This document shows, in pieces, positions 41,209 through 50,749 of a stretch of 64,000 bases of DNA (positions are counted from its first letter, which is position 1; each line of letters begins with the position of its first letter). The notes below the pieces were generated by a model. That model was not told where the DNA came from, did not search any database, and saw only the letters and a list, made by a program, of their open reading frames with translations. Position numbers and translations under genes: made by a program. Source of the stretch: Labrenzia sp. PHM005 (GTDB lineage Bacteria; Pseudomonadota; Alphaproteobacteria; Rhizobiales; Stappiaceae); assembly GCF_006517275.1 (NCBI RefSeq), contig NZ_CP041191.1, positions 1,731,001 to 1,795,000 of the forward strand, read 5' to 3'.

Positions 41209-43875
41209 ATGATGGCAGCGGAACATCGCGCAAAACGCAGAACCTTTCTGAAAGTCGTCCGCCGGGTCCTGATTGGTCTGGGCGGATTGATCGTGATTGC
41301 GGGCGCTGTGTTCGCTGCGGTTTTGACGTTGGATACGTTTTTGCCGCTACGCCAGGCGGTTGCCGGACAAATCCTGACCTCGCAGCTTGATCGCAATACC
41401 CAAGTGAAAGGCGCTGTTGCATTCGATCTCGGACGGGTTGTGACCGTGCGCATCGAAGATGCCGTTGTTGAACGGCTGAGCACAAACGACGGATCGCCAG
41501 GCCGGTTTTTCGAGTTTGTGCGCTTCGATTCCCCCTACCAGCTCTTTCTGGGGGATGTGTCTCAGATCTTCAATTTCGAGATGGCCGGTGCAGATATCGA
41601 GATTGCTGAGACCGCCGATAGACCGGGCGGGAAGGGATCGGAGTATTTCCAGCTTCCCTCCGATATCATCAACATGCCGGTGTTCGATACGTTGAAATTG
41701 TCCGACGTCACCTTTCATTATGTCGGTGCGACCGTTGGCTGGGATGAAACCCTTCATATTCAAACTCTGCAGATCGCACCTGCGGCCACTGCCGGAGAGC
41801 TCGCGATTATTTTTGATGCCGTGCTCAATGGAACTCCGCTGAAAATCTCCGGAGAGATCGCCCGGCCGCCAGATGGCGGGCCTTTAAAGGCAGGGCGCTT
41901 TGACCTCAATCTTCAGTTTCCTGGGCTGAGCACCAAAGTGTCCGGGACAATCGATACGTCAACAGAGGTTGCCGGTGTTGAGGGACGTGTCGAATGGGTC
42001 TCACCATCTTTGTCCGAAGCATTGGCCTCAGCAGGGATTACCAGTGAACTTGACGGTACCATCAATGCATCTTGGCAATTTTCGGGAACGCTCGATGCGC
42101 TAACGATCTCGCACATCGATATTGCTTTTGCCGGTCAGCATGAAGATCGTGTCCGGGTGTCCGGAGCGATTGAAAATGCGAGCATCGATCCAGTGCTTGA
42201 TCTGGCGTTTGATGCATCGCTTGTTCCCATGGCGCATCCTGACAATGAATTGGCAATTGATGTCTTGGGTCTTTCTGGTGAGGTCCGCGGTCCGCTCAAC
42301 GGCCTGGCGGTTGACAACGCCCAGCTGAAAACCAGCGCGGCTATTTTGGACATCGAAACGATTGGCCCAATCACCGTGGGCCGGATTGCAAAACAGGACG
42401 ATGGCCGCATTAGCTTGGAAGAGCTGGTCATCAAAGATGGACCGCTGGAAAAACCCCATCTTGTCCTTTCCGGGCAAGTTGCCGACGTCATTGGGCTCAC
42501 CGGTATCACCCTTTCCGGGAATTTCCAGTTTCCTGTGGCGCTGCTGTTGGAACCCAACGTGTCGCCCAAGCCGGATCTTGGCACCCTTGAAGGGGTCATC
42601 GAAATTAGCGATACGGCGAGCTGGCTTGGGCTTGAAACGCTCCAGGGGGCTGTGGTGGGGACGGATCTGCTCGATCTCAGCTTTGCGCTGACCGTGCCTG
42701 AACTTCGCCATGTCGATAAGTTGGCGTTTTCAACCGAGCTCAAAATTCCCGATCCTGCAGAATTGCTGAGATCAGGATTGATTGAGCCCGATCGGGAGTT
42801 ACCGGCCATATCGTTCACAGGGGAAAGTTCATTGGATGCCGGACAGTTGGGTTTGGTCGGCGCTCTTGCATCCGGGTCCAGCCAGATTGAAGCGGACTTG
42901 TCCATGGGTTTTCAATCACAAGAAAACGTGTGGCTTTTGCAGGGCGGCATTTCCTCAGATGCCATAGATCTCTCCGAGATTTCCGGATTGGCTGATTTCG
43001 TTGAACTCGGGCTGGCGGGGCCCAAGGATGCGGTTTCGCTGACAGATGGGATTGCATCCAACGTCAAGGTTGATGTCGGTGTTGCGGCCAAAAGCCTTGT
43101 GTCCGGCAAGAAGAAAGCGGGGAACATTTCCGCGAATGTCCATTTTGAAAATGACATCCTGAAAGTTGCCGATCTCTCTATGGCGTATATTGGCGGCTTG
43201 GTGAAAGGCGATTTTGGCGTTGACTTTACCCAAGAAGCTGCACGCGGTTTTGCCAAAGGCCGGATGGAAAAATTTCCGCTGCGCAGCTTGATGACAGAGC
43301 TCGGTCTGGCCGCGCCGATTACCAGCACGGTCTACGCCAGTTTTGATCTATCTGGCGCGATGGGGTCTGAACGGGATCTCTTACGCACGCTGACTGGAAA
43401 ACTGACAACGTCGCTCTGGGGCGGACACCTTCCCGACCGGATCGTGGAGTTGAGCGGATTGAGCGCTTTCACCTGGCTAGTGTCTGGATCGGGCGACAAG
43501 CGCGCAAAGCTGGTGTGCGCGGTGTTGCCTTTGCGTTTTAAGTCCGGCAGAGCGTCAGGAAATGCGTTGGTGGTGGAGACCGCAAATGTTCAGATCGTCG
43601 GTGGAGGATCTATTGATTTCCGCAACGGCGCACTGAACCTCGCCTTTCTGCCGCGGGCAAAGAAGAAGCAGCTGGTCCAGATCGTGTCACCCTTTGAAAT
43701 CAAGGGAACACTCAAATCCCCCGAGTTGATCGTTAAAGAGGCAGGTGCCGGCCGGGCTGTTGGGGAAGTGTTGTCGTTGCCGCTCAATTTTCTGGGTCAT
43801 ATGTTCCGGGGATCGGGCGCCATCGACGAAAAGGCCCGTCCCTGTGTCATTCCGAAAAACTCCAAGCCGAAATAG
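41209..43875 (+). CDS. AsmA family protein
   Basis: 888 residues: one transmembrane helix near the N-terminus (about 17-43) followed by a long periplasmic part rich in beta strand, ending in the usual AsmA C-terminal region (GGSIDFRNGALNLAFLPR, FEIKGTLKSPEL). AsmA-like proteins span the periplasm and affect lipid transfer and outer-membrane protein assembly. The first ATG (41209) is followed by a second. No strong ribosome-binding site. It stands alone, convergent with the isomerase gene. Confidence 0.9.
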   Translation: MMAAEHRAKRRTFLKVVRRVLIGLGGLIVIAGAVFAAVLTLDTFLPLRQAVAGQILTSQLDRNTQVKGAVAFDLGRVVTVRIEDAVVERLSTNDGSPGRFFEFVRFDSPYQLFLGDVSQIFNFEMAGADIEIAETADRPGGKGSEYFQLPSDIINMPVFDTLKLSDVTFHYVGATVGWDETLHIQTLQIAPAATAGELAIIFDAVLNGTPLKISGEIARPPDGGPLKAGRFDLNLQFPGLSTKVSGTIDTSTEVAGVEGRVEWVSPSLSEALASAGITSELDGTINASWQFSGTLDALTISHIDIAFAGQHEDRVRVSGAIENASIDPVLDLAFDASLVPMAHPDNELAIDVLGLSGEVRGPLNGLAVDNAQLKTSAAILDIETIGPITVGRIAKQDDGRISLEELVIKDGPLEKPHLVLSGQVADVIGLTGITLSGNFQFPVALLLEPNVSPKPDLGTLEGVIEISDTASWLGLETLQGAVVGTDLLDLSFALTVPELRHVDKLAFSTELKIPDPAELLRSGLIEPDRELPAISFTGESSLDAGQLGLVGALASGSSQIEADLSMGFQSQENVWLLQGGISSDAIDLSEISGLADFVELGLAGPKDAVSLTDGIASNVKVDVGVAAKSLVSGKKKAGNISANVHFENDILKVADLSMAYIGGLVKGDFGVDFTQEAARGFAKGRMEKFPLRSLMTELGLAAPITSTVYASFDLSGAMGSERDLLRTLTGKLTTSLWGGHLPDRIVELSGLSAFTWLVSGSGDKRAKLVCAVLPLRFKSGRASGNALVVETANVQIVGGGSIDFRNGALNLAFLPRAKKKQLVQIVSPFEIKGTLKSPELIVKEAGAGRAVGEVLSLPLNFLGHMFRGSGAIDEKARPCVIPKNSKPK

Positions 43876-43889
43876 GCGGCGCCGAGTGT

Positions 43890-44708
43890 CTACTGGGCCA
43901 GTCCCATGGCTTCCAGGTTGGCGATGGACGCAGGCAGACCGGACACATCGCGCAATTCGACGATCAGTCGCGGGTCACTGTTCAATCTGCCCAATTCCTT
44001 AAAGACCGAATGCCAGTTGATTGTGCCTTCGCCCAAGGTCCAGTGACGGTCTGCGTAACCGTCCGCGTCCTGCAAATGAATGTGGCGCAGGCGGTTGCCG
44101 GCAGCTTTGATGAAATAGTCGACCGGCGGAGCTCCGGTTGATCCATGAGCGTAATGCGCGTGCCCGGTGTCGATGGAAATTTTCACCGCATCCGAGCCGA
44201 AACTCTCGGCAAGCTCGATCCGCGCATAGGGATCCTTGTCTTCAATGTTCTCCAGGACCAGTTCACAACCGATGTCTTCGGCCCGTTTGACAGCTTCGTG
44301 CAGGGTCAAATGGCAGGCCTCGATCTTGCGTTCCCGGCCCTTGTCGTTGTTGTCGAGATTGTTGAAGTCCCAGGTGCTGTAGGGGCTGTGAACCACCATA
44401 TGCGTTCCGCCAATCGCCTCACACACGGAAAGGCCTTGCAACAGGCGCTTTTTGACGATCTCGCGGATTTCCGGATCCATGGCGTCAATGGTGAAGCCCC
44501 AAAAGGGGCCATGTATTCCAAGGCGGCCTTTGTGGCCGTCCAGCAGTTTTTTGGCGTGTTCGGCGAGCGGCTGCCAATCGCCGTTCAGGACTTCGCCTTT
44601 CACGAAATCCTGCAGTTCCAGGTCCCTTTGCTTTTCCAGCATGAGGTCTTTGTGAACCTCATAGGAAGAAAGCGGCATGGCGGCACCGAGAATAGGAAGG
44701 CTGGACAT
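43890..44708 (-). CDS. Sugar phosphate isomerase/epimerase, TIM-barrel AP endonuclease 2 family
   Basis: 272 residues of the xylose-isomerase-like TIM barrel: LGIHGPFWGFTIDAMDPE, MVVHSPYSTWDF, CELVLENIEDKDPYARIELAE, KISIDTGHAHYAH, and RHIHLQDADGYADRHWTLGEGTINW, with the metal-binding His/Glu/Asp residues in place. AAGGG 5 nt before the ATG. It is the last gene of a set with ghrA and a VOC protein on the same strand, which suggests a small pathway for sugar or hydroxyacid conversion. The true substrate is not evident. Confidence 0.88.
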   Translation of the reverse strand: MSSLPILGAAMPLSSYEVHKDLMLEKQRDLELQDFVKGEVLNGDWQPLAEHAKKLLDGHKGRLGIHGPFWGFTIDAMDPEIREIVKKRLLQGLSVCEAIGGTHMVVHSPYSTWDFNNLDNNDKGRERKIEACHLTLHEAVKRAEDIGCELVLENIEDKDPYARIELAESFGSDAVKISIDTGHAHYAHGSTGAPPVDYFIKAAGNRLRHIHLQDADGYADRHWTLGEGTINWHSVFKELGRLNSDPRLIVELRDVSGLPASIANLEAMGLAQ

Positions 44709-44784
44709 GGAAACCCTTGAAACTTGATGAAATCAAACAGCCTCTTAGGCGGTCTTCGGTGACACTATTACGACGTTATCAGCT

Positions 44785-45732
44785 TCAATACCCTTGTTTG
44801 CGGTCGACAGCGTCCGGAATCTCGCCGGTTCGCAAATACTGGCCAATGTTCTGAGCCACAATCTTGGAAGCTGTGCTGGTGATCGTGGGGGCTGAGATAT
44901 GGGGAAGCACGGTCACCTGCGGGTGATCCCAAAAGGGATGTGTTTCTGGCAAAGGTTCCTCGTCAAAGACATCCAGGACCGCGTGGTTGAGCTGTCCGCT
45001 GTTGAGGGCGCCTAAAAGTGCATCCGTTTTGATGATGGGGCCGCGGGCAAAATTGATCAAACTGGCACCGGATTTGAAGTTTGCAAAAGCTGTCTCATTG
45101 AACAACCCGCGCGTGTCATCCGTCAGGGGCATCAAAAGCACGGCAATATCTGATTGCGACAACACGTCTTGGAGGCCATCGTGGCCGGAGTATGTTTTAA
45201 GCCCGTCAATCACTTTGGGGGTGCGGCTCCAGCCGATGACGTTAAACCCGTTGGCCTTCAGCCGCAGCGCCGATGCTTGGCCCAGTTTCCCAATGCCAAG
45301 GACGCTCACCGTAACCTCTTGCGGTGTTTTTAAAGGGTGATCGAGCCAGAGTTTGGCGCGCTGTTGGGCCATATAGGTCGGCATGCTGCGGTGAAGATAC
45401 AGCGTCCAGGCCAGGACCGCTTCAGACATGGTTTCTGCCATTTGCGGATCGGTCAGCCTGACTATCAGCGGGCCATCTTCTGGCAGTTCTTTTACAAGCC
45501 GTTCAACCCCGGCCCAGAGGCTTTGCACCCAAACGAGATTTTTCAAGGCCGCGACCTTCTCGGGATCGGGATTGGCGACGATCGCGATTTTGGCGGCATT
45601 TCGCTCCTCGTCTGAAAGCTCGTCGAAGGCCTTGACCTCGGCAATCCCGTCCAGCGCTTCTGGAAGAGCATCCCGCCAGCTCTTGCGCTCCATGCCGCTG
45701 ACTTCGGAAACGAAGGGAATAACCGTCTTCAT
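44785..45732 (-). CDS. ghrA: Glyoxylate/hydroxypyruvate reductase A-type D-hydroxyacid dehydrogenase
   Basis: 315 residues, D-2-hydroxyacid dehydrogenase fold. NAD(P) motif VLGIGKLGQASALRLKANG and GWSRTPK after strand 2 (NADP-type), catalytic Arg in NFARGP, Glu in DEEPLPETHPFW and His in LPHISAPT. It would reduce glyoxylate or hydroxypyruvate. Its ATG overlaps the stop of the upstream VOC gene (ATGA), so the two are translationally coupled. Confidence 0.9.
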   Translation of the reverse strand: MKTVIPFVSEVSGMERKSWRDALPEALDGIAEVKAFDELSDEERNAAKIAIVANPDPEKVAALKNLVWVQSLWAGVERLVKELPEDGPLIVRLTDPQMAETMSEAVLAWTLYLHRSMPTYMAQQRAKLWLDHPLKTPQEVTVSVLGIGKLGQASALRLKANGFNVIGWSRTPKVIDGLKTYSGHDGLQDVLSQSDIAVLLMPLTDDTRGLFNETAFANFKSGASLINFARGPIIKTDALLGALNSGQLNHAVLDVFDEEPLPETHPFWDHPQVTVLPHISAPTITSTASKIVAQNIGQYLRTGEIPDAVDRKQGY

Positions 45733-46142
45733 GCCGCAAACACTCCAGCTTGGCTTGCAAATCCCTTGATTTCGATCGGGTTCCCTGACGGGTCCAGAAA
45801 AAACATGGTGCTTTGTTCCCCAGGTTCGCCCTCAAAACGGATGGTGGGCGGAATGACGAATTCCAATCCCGCTTCGGTGAGTTTACCGGCAAGGGCCTTC
45901 CAAGCGGTCATGTCGAGGACTGCGCCCAAATGCGGCATGGGAACCATATGAGCGCCAACTTTGCCGGTGGTTGTTGTTTCAAATGGTTTGCCAAGATGCA
46001 GAGATAGCTGGTGGCCGAAGAAATTGAAGTCGACCCAAGTCTCCGTGCTGCGGCCTTCCTGGCATCCCAGGATGCCGCCGTAAAACGCACGTGCGTTGTC
46101 CAGATCGGTCACATGAAAGGCGAGATGAAAACAAGGTTGCAT
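45729..46142 (-). CDS. VOC family (glyoxalase-type) protein
   Basis: 137 residues with the VOC fold: FHLAFHVTDLDNARAFYGGILGC at the N-terminus, LSLHLG in the middle and MFFLDPSGNPIEIKGF at the end, carrying the usual His/Glu metal ligands. Enzymes of this fold handle small reactive or metal-bound substrates. GGAGA 7 nt before the ATG. First gene of the VOC-ghrA-isomerase set, divergent from the LysR at 46233. Confidence 0.9.
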   Translation of the reverse strand: MQPCFHLAFHVTDLDNARAFYGGILGCQEGRSTETWVDFNFFGHQLSLHLGKPFETTTTGKVGAHMVPMPHLGAVLDMTAWKALAGKLTEAGLEFVIPPTIRFEGEPGEQSTMFFLDPSGNPIEIKGFASQAGVFAA

Positions 46143-46232
46143 AAGCTGTCTCCGAATTTGTCCGGATTTTCATAGCAGAGATCTTGCAAAACAATTACTA
46201 TCTTTTTGTTCTTCTTAGGATAGGAAAAAGTT

Positions 46233-47087
46233 TTGGATACACGGTTTCTCGAAAGCCTGCTTGCTGTCGTCACGACCGGATCGATTGCTGCGGCTGCCCG
46301 CCAGCAGGGATTAACTGCAGCCGCCGTCAGCCAGCGGATACGTGTATTGGAAACGGATTTGGGATGCCGGCTTTTGACCCGCTCTGCCCAGTCGGCCAAG
46401 CCGACGCAGGAATGCCGGAACATGCTGCCAGCAGCGCAAGCTCTGGTCCGCGACGCGCAGCGGCTGTCTGGCCACGTCACTTCGGACGGTCTGAGAGGGG
46501 CTTATCGGCTTGGAGCAATTTCAACGGCGTTGCTCGATTTTGTGCCGAAGGTGGTCCTCTACTTCCGTGAGGCGGCGCCGGAAGTTCGGCTAACCGTGCG
46601 CCCGGGAAGTTCGCAGGCGCTTTATGAGAGCCTGGCCGCAGATGAGCTCGATGCTGTGATCGGCGTTGAGCCGCCTTTTTCTGTGCCCAAAGAAATCCGC
46701 AAGAAGGCTATGGCTGAAGAACCTTTCATGCATATTACGCCGCGCGAATTGCCGATAGCACCGCAGCAAGAAGAACTGCCCTGGATACTTTATGACCGGT
46801 CAACCTGGGGCGGGCGGTTGATCGCAAGCTATCTCGAAACACAAATTGGTGAGACTCCGGTCTTGTGCGAACTGGATTCTCTGGAGACGATTGCGGCCAT
46901 GGTTGAGGCCGGATTGGGACAAGCCGCGGTTCCAAAATGGGCTGGTATGATGACTCAGTATTCCGGTTTGACCATCGTAGGCCTGCAAACTGATCAATGG
47001 TTCCAACGGCCTATCGTGTTGCTGCAAAAATCCTCGTCGGGTGTCCCTTCAATCGATGCCCTGTTGCAGAAGACACTTTTGCGATGA
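46233..47087 (+). CDS. LysR family transcriptional regulator
   Basis: 284 residues beginning with TTG (MDTRFLESLLAVVTTGSIAAAAR); AGGA lies about 9 nt upstream. Winged helix-turn-helix QQGLTAAAVSQRIRVLE and substrate-binding domain with DFVPKVVLYFREAAPEVR. Divergent from the VOC-ghrA-isomerase set and probably its regulator. A terminator-like hairpin follows at 47095. Confidence 0.92.
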   Translation: MDTRFLESLLAVVTTGSIAAAARQQGLTAAAVSQRIRVLETDLGCRLLTRSAQSAKPTQECRNMLPAAQALVRDAQRLSGHVTSDGLRGAYRLGAISTALLDFVPKVVLYFREAAPEVRLTVRPGSSQALYESLAADELDAVIGVEPPFSVPKEIRKKAMAEEPFMHITPRELPIAPQQEELPWILYDRSTWGGRLIASYLETQIGETPVLCELDSLETIAAMVEAGLGQAAVPKWAGMMTQYSGLTIVGLQTDQWFQRPIVLLQKSSSGVPSIDALLQKTLLR

Positions 47088-47094
47088 CGTTTTT

Positions 47095-47126
47095 AGGAGA
47101 ATGATCGTTATCATAATTCTCCTTTT
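47095..47126 (+). terminator. Rho-independent terminator after the LysR gene
   Basis: Stem aggagaat / attctcct with a 13-nt inner loop that can extend the pairing, followed by tttt and a second T run, 8 bp after the LysR stop. Confidence 0.75.
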
Positions 47127-47591
47127 GATTGCCTTTTTAAGGAAAATTAACCTTTTGAGTGTGGTTGCGGCGCCTGTTTAAAGTTACATTCTTAGTAAAA
47201 ATGGCGTTTCTTGGCAGGAAAATGTCGCTGGATGGCTAGTTCACGAAATAACACGCATGATGGCCAAAAGAAGTGCAGGTCGGCTGTTGTACTGAAGGGC
47301 GCATAATGCAATTGTATTGATCGCATGCCCAAGAGCTTGGTTGAAATAGCTATTTCGACCTTGTGCGGCCCGTCGGGTTTTGCGGTGAAGATTAGGGAGC
47401 TGGGTCGAAGTTTATGATGCTGGAAAAGGCAGTAGAAAAGATCAAAGATCTTCACGCCTTTCTGTGTGATTTGATCCACAGCGCTATTTTACATGTTCAA
47501 TTGATGCGCCGGGAGGTGAATACTTATTGTTTAGTATTCATGCGCTGCGCCAATGAAGAGCTCAACAAACAGACTGCATAGGAGTACCCTC
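47127..47591. other. Leader region of the betaine-type ABC operon
   Basis: About 465 bp with no supported gene. A reverse-strand frame at 47192-47479 has no good start or domain. The region must carry the operon promoter and could hold a regulatory leader. AT-rich relative to the genes. I see no riboswitch signature. Confidence 0.5.
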
Positions 47592-48584
47592 ATGAAAAAG
47601 TTGTTTGTCTCGGTCGCTGCGACCGCGTTAATCGGTATGGCATCTTCCGCCATGGCGGAAGACTGCGGTACGGTGACCGTCGCGGAAATGAACTGGGCGT
47701 CCGCTGGCGCGATCGCGCAGATAGATAAGATCATTCTTGAAAATGGCTATGGCTGTAACGTAGAGCTGGTGACCGGTGACACCATGCCAACCTTTACGTC
47801 GATGAATGAAAAGGGTGAGCCGGACATGGCGCCGGAGCTCTGGATTAATGCTGTTCGTGAGCCGCTCGACAAAGCTGTTGCTGCAGGGTCTCTGATCATT
47901 GGCGGTGAAATCCTCAACGAAGGCGGTGTAGAAGGTTGGTGGGTCCCGACCGCTATCGCTGAAGAACATGACATTTATACAGTTGAAGCTGCTCTCGCGC
48001 GGCCAGACCTGTTCCCAGGTGCTGAAGATGACAGCAAGGGCGGCTTCTTCACCTGCCCGACTGGCTGGAATTGCCGCATCACGACCGGCAACCTGTTCCG
48101 CGCTTATGGCGGTGAAGAAGCTGGCTTTGAATTGGTCGATCCGGGCTCTGCTGCCGGTCTCGACGGCTCCATGGCGCGTGCAAACGAACGTGGCGAAGGT
48201 TGGCTCGGCTATTATTGGGCCCCGACTGCGATGCTTGGAAAGTACGACATGACGCTGCTGGATTTTGAAGTTCCGCACGACAAAGCAGAGTGGGACAAAT
48301 GCACTGTGGTCGAAGACTGCCCGGACCCGAAGAAGAACTCTTGGGTTGCGTCTGAGGTGTTCACGGTTGTCACGGACGACTTTGCCAAAAAAGCAGGCCC
48401 GACGATGGATTATGTCAAGGGTCGGACTTGGGACAACCGGACAGCCGGTAAAGTGTTGGCCTGGATGACAGACAACCAGGCAACCAACGAAGACGGTGCG
48501 TACTACTTCCTGGAAAACTTTGAAGACGTTTGGACCAAGTGGGTGAGCCCGGAAGTCGCAGAAAAGGTAAAAGCTTCTCTGTAA
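47592..48584 (+). CDS. Glycine betaine/proline-type ABC transporter substrate-binding protein
   Basis: About 330 residues. Sec signal (MKKLFVSVAATALIGMASSAMA), then the OpuAC fold: TVAEMNWASAGAIAQIDKIILENGYG, GEPDMAPELWIN, GGVEGWWVPTAIAEE, and FFTCPTGWNC. Several Trp/Tyr residues are placed to form the aromatic cage that binds quaternary ammonium compounds. ATG 47592 has AGGAG about 7 nt upstream; the frame opens at 47553. It heads the operon with permease and ATPase. Ligand (glycine betaine, proline betaine, choline) inferred from the family. Confidence 0.9.
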   Translation: MKKLFVSVAATALIGMASSAMAEDCGTVTVAEMNWASAGAIAQIDKIILENGYGCNVELVTGDTMPTFTSMNEKGEPDMAPELWINAVREPLDKAVAAGSLIIGGEILNEGGVEGWWVPTAIAEEHDIYTVEAALARPDLFPGAEDDSKGGFFTCPTGWNCRITTGNLFRAYGGEEAGFELVDPGSAAGLDGSMARANERGEGWLGYYWAPTAMLGKYDMTLLDFEVPHDKAEWDKCTVVEDCPDPKKNSWVASEVFTVVTDDFAKKAGPTMDYVKGRTWDNRTAGKVLAWMTDNQATNEDGAYYFLENFEDVWTKWVSPEVAEKVKASL

Positions 48585-48600
48585 TCCGTTGAAGCAAAAA

Positions 48601-48626
48601 AGAGCCCGCGCAAATGTGCGGGCTCT
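48601..48626 (+). promoter_or_regulatory. Strong hairpin between binding protein and permease genes
   Basis: agagcccgc / gcgggctct with an 8-nt loop and no T run, 16 bp after the binding-protein stop. In such operons, hairpins here usually protect the upstream mRNA segment so that the binding protein is made in excess over the permease. Confidence 0.65.
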
Positions 48627-48655
48627 TCAATGAGGGGCATAATAACGGGACGAGA

Positions 48656-49546
48656 ATGATGGAGTGGCTACAAGAATTTCCCTCGCTAAGCAGGGGCAGT
48701 TTACGCGCATTGCGCCAATCGGTTGATGGGTCCTTTAAAGATTTTACGCGCGCATACGGCGATGCAATTGAAAGTGCTTTCGATCCGATCAAAGATTTCC
48801 TGATCTTTCTGGAACATTTGCTGATCAATTCACCCTGGCCAATCATCTTAGCTGTACTCGTTGGTATCGTTTACCTCATGAGCCGCAACGTTAAGATCAC
48901 TCTCGGTTCTCTCGCTGCCTTGTGCCTGATCGGCTTCCTCGGAATGTGGGAAGATACCATGCGCACCATTGCCATGGTCACGGTCTGTACCTTGATGGCA
49001 ATTGTGCTCGGGATTCCTCTTGGAATCTTGATGGCCCGGTCGGATCGTGTGCAGAGCATGATCAACCCGGTTCTCGACCTGATGCAAACGATGCCAAGCT
49101 TCGTTTACCTCATCCCGGTCGTTATGATTTTCGGACTTGGGAAAGTCCCGGGAATGATCGCTGTGGTGATTTATGCGATCCCGCCGATGATCCGTTTGAC
49201 CAACCTTGGCATTCGCCTTGTTGATAAAGATGTTCTGGAAGCCGCCGATGCATTTGGGTCAAGCTCCTGGCAGAAATTGAGCAATGTTCAATTGCCTTTG
49301 GCTTTGCCGACGATCATGGCTGGTGTCAACCAGTGTATCATGATGTCGCTTGCAATGGTTGTTGTTGCAGCGCTGATTGGCGTGAAGGGTCTGGGTCAGC
49401 CGGTGCTGAATGCCATTGCAAACCAGTATCTGACAATGGGTGTCATGAACGGCCTGGCTATTGTTGCCATCGCCATCATCTTTGACCGGGCGACGCAAGC
49501 CTATGGCAAACGCCTTCAGAAACATTCGGAGGTGATCCATGGCTGA
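48656..49546 (+). CDS. ProW-like ABC transporter permease
   Basis: About 297 residues. The membrane part has five or more helices after a soluble N-terminus, with the importer motif DLMQTMPSFVYLIPVVMIFGLG and the coupling loop EAADAFGSSSWQKLSNVQLPLALPTIMAG (split). This is the BPD permease of quaternary-ammonium importers. Two tandem ATGs (48656, 48659). Its last 8 bp overlap the ATPase gene. Confidence 0.93.
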   Translation: MMEWLQEFPSLSRGSLRALRQSVDGSFKDFTRAYGDAIESAFDPIKDFLIFLEHLLINSPWPIILAVLVGIVYLMSRNVKITLGSLAALCLIGFLGMWEDTMRTIAMVTVCTLMAIVLGIPLGILMARSDRVQSMINPVLDLMQTMPSFVYLIPVVMIFGLGKVPGMIAVVIYAIPPMIRLTNLGIRLVDKDVLEAADAFGSSSWQKLSNVQLPLALPTIMAGVNQCIMMSLAMVVVAALIGVKGLGQPVLNAIANQYLTMGVMNGLAIVAIAIIFDRATQAYGKRLQKHSEVIHG

Positions 49547-50570
49547 GGCAACCGGCATTGAAATCAAGAATCTTTACAAGATCTTCGGCCCGAACGGCAA
49601 AGACATGGTGCAGCTCGTCAAGGACGGCATGTCCAAGACCGAGCTGAATGAAAAGCACAATCATGTTCTGGGGCTCAACAACATCAACATCTCCATGCCG
49701 GGTGGCAAGATCGAGGTGGTGATGGGCCTGTCCGGATCTGGGAAATCCACCTTGATCCGGCACATCAACCGGCTGATTGACCCGACAGACGGCGAAGTGC
49801 TCTACGGCAATGAAGACGTCTGCAAGATGTCTCAGGGCGAACTGAGGGAATTTCGCCGCCACAAAACGGCGATGGTGTTCCAGAAGTTTGCGCTTTTGCC
49901 GCACCGGACAGTGATGAAAAACACCGTCTACGGCCTGGAAATCCAGGGCGTACCGATGAAGGAAGCTGAAGAGCGGGCGTCCCGCTGGATTGCACGGGTG
50001 GGCCTTGAGGGCTTTGAGGATCACTATCCGAACCAGCTCTCCGGCGGTATGCAGCAGCGTGTCGGTCTGGCGCGGGCATTGACCAATGACGCCGACATCC
50101 TGCTGATGGATGAAGCGTTCTCGGCGCTTGATCCGCTGATCCGCATGGACATGCAGACCGTTCTGCTCGACCTGCAGGAAGAGCTGCACAAAACCATTGT
50201 CTTCATCACCCACGATCTGGATGAGGCGCTGCGCCTTGGCGACAAGATCGCCATCCTGCGCGATGGCGCAGTCATTCAGCAGGGGTCTGGTCAGGACATC
50301 GTCTTGAACCCGGCGGACGCCTACATCGCGGACTTCGTCAAGGAAGTGAACCGCGGCCGGGTGATCCTGGTCGATACCGTCATGGACAAGAGCAAAACGC
50401 TCGAAGGCGGTCTCACCGTCGAGAGCGGCATCATGCTGGAAGAGGCGGCCAAAAAATTCGCTGAAACCGGCCAGGGTGAATGCTGCGTGATCAATGGCGA
50501 CGGCAAGCCGATCGGTGTCTTGAATGTCCAGGACACCATTAGCGCCATGGTGACTCCAGCCACGCACTAA
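49539..50570 (+). CDS. ProV-like ABC transporter ATP-binding protein
   Basis: 343 residues: Walker A GLSGSGKST (63-71), Q-loop VFQKFALLPHRTV, signature LSGGMQQRVGLARAL, Walker B LLMDEAFSALD, switch His in FITHDLDEALR. A C-terminal CBS-like part (about 275-343, ending GKPIGVLNVQDTISAMV) is typical of OpuA/ProV ATPases that sense ionic strength. All catalytic residues are canonical. Last gene of the operon, ending at the terminator 50592. Confidence 0.94.
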   Translation: MAEATGIEIKNLYKIFGPNGKDMVQLVKDGMSKTELNEKHNHVLGLNNINISMPGGKIEVVMGLSGSGKSTLIRHINRLIDPTDGEVLYGNEDVCKMSQGELREFRRHKTAMVFQKFALLPHRTVMKNTVYGLEIQGVPMKEAEERASRWIARVGLEGFEDHYPNQLSGGMQQRVGLARALTNDADILLMDEAFSALDPLIRMDMQTVLLDLQEELHKTIVFITHDLDEALRLGDKIAILRDGAVIQQGSGQDIVLNPADAYIADFVKEVNRGRVILVDTVMDKSKTLEGGLTVESGIMLEEAAKKFAETGQGECCVINGDGKPIGVLNVQDTISAMVTPATH

Positions 50571-50591
50571 GGCCGGGCATAAAACCAATAA

Positions 50592-50627
50592 AAACCTCCG
50601 GAAGCGGGATGCTTTCGGAGGTTTTTG
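50592..50627 (+). terminator. Rho-independent terminator after the betaine-type ABC operon
   Basis: Stem aaacctccgnaagc / gcttncggaggttt (one mismatch) with a short loop and then ttttgttt, 21 bp after the ATPase stop. Confidence 0.85.
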
Positions 50628-50749
50628 TTTGGAAGGTGCTTGTTGAGATCGGAAAATCGTTATTGGAGCGCAACTTTCGGGCGGCAACCGGACGTTCTTT
50701 GTTTCGCAAACCAAGGTCCCCCATGCGCGTCCAGACCGATTTCGAAGCC

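Noticed and set aside
47192..47479. Reverse frame of 95 codons upstream of the betaine-type binding protein
   Set aside because: Weak start, no domain, lies in an AT-rich promoter region.
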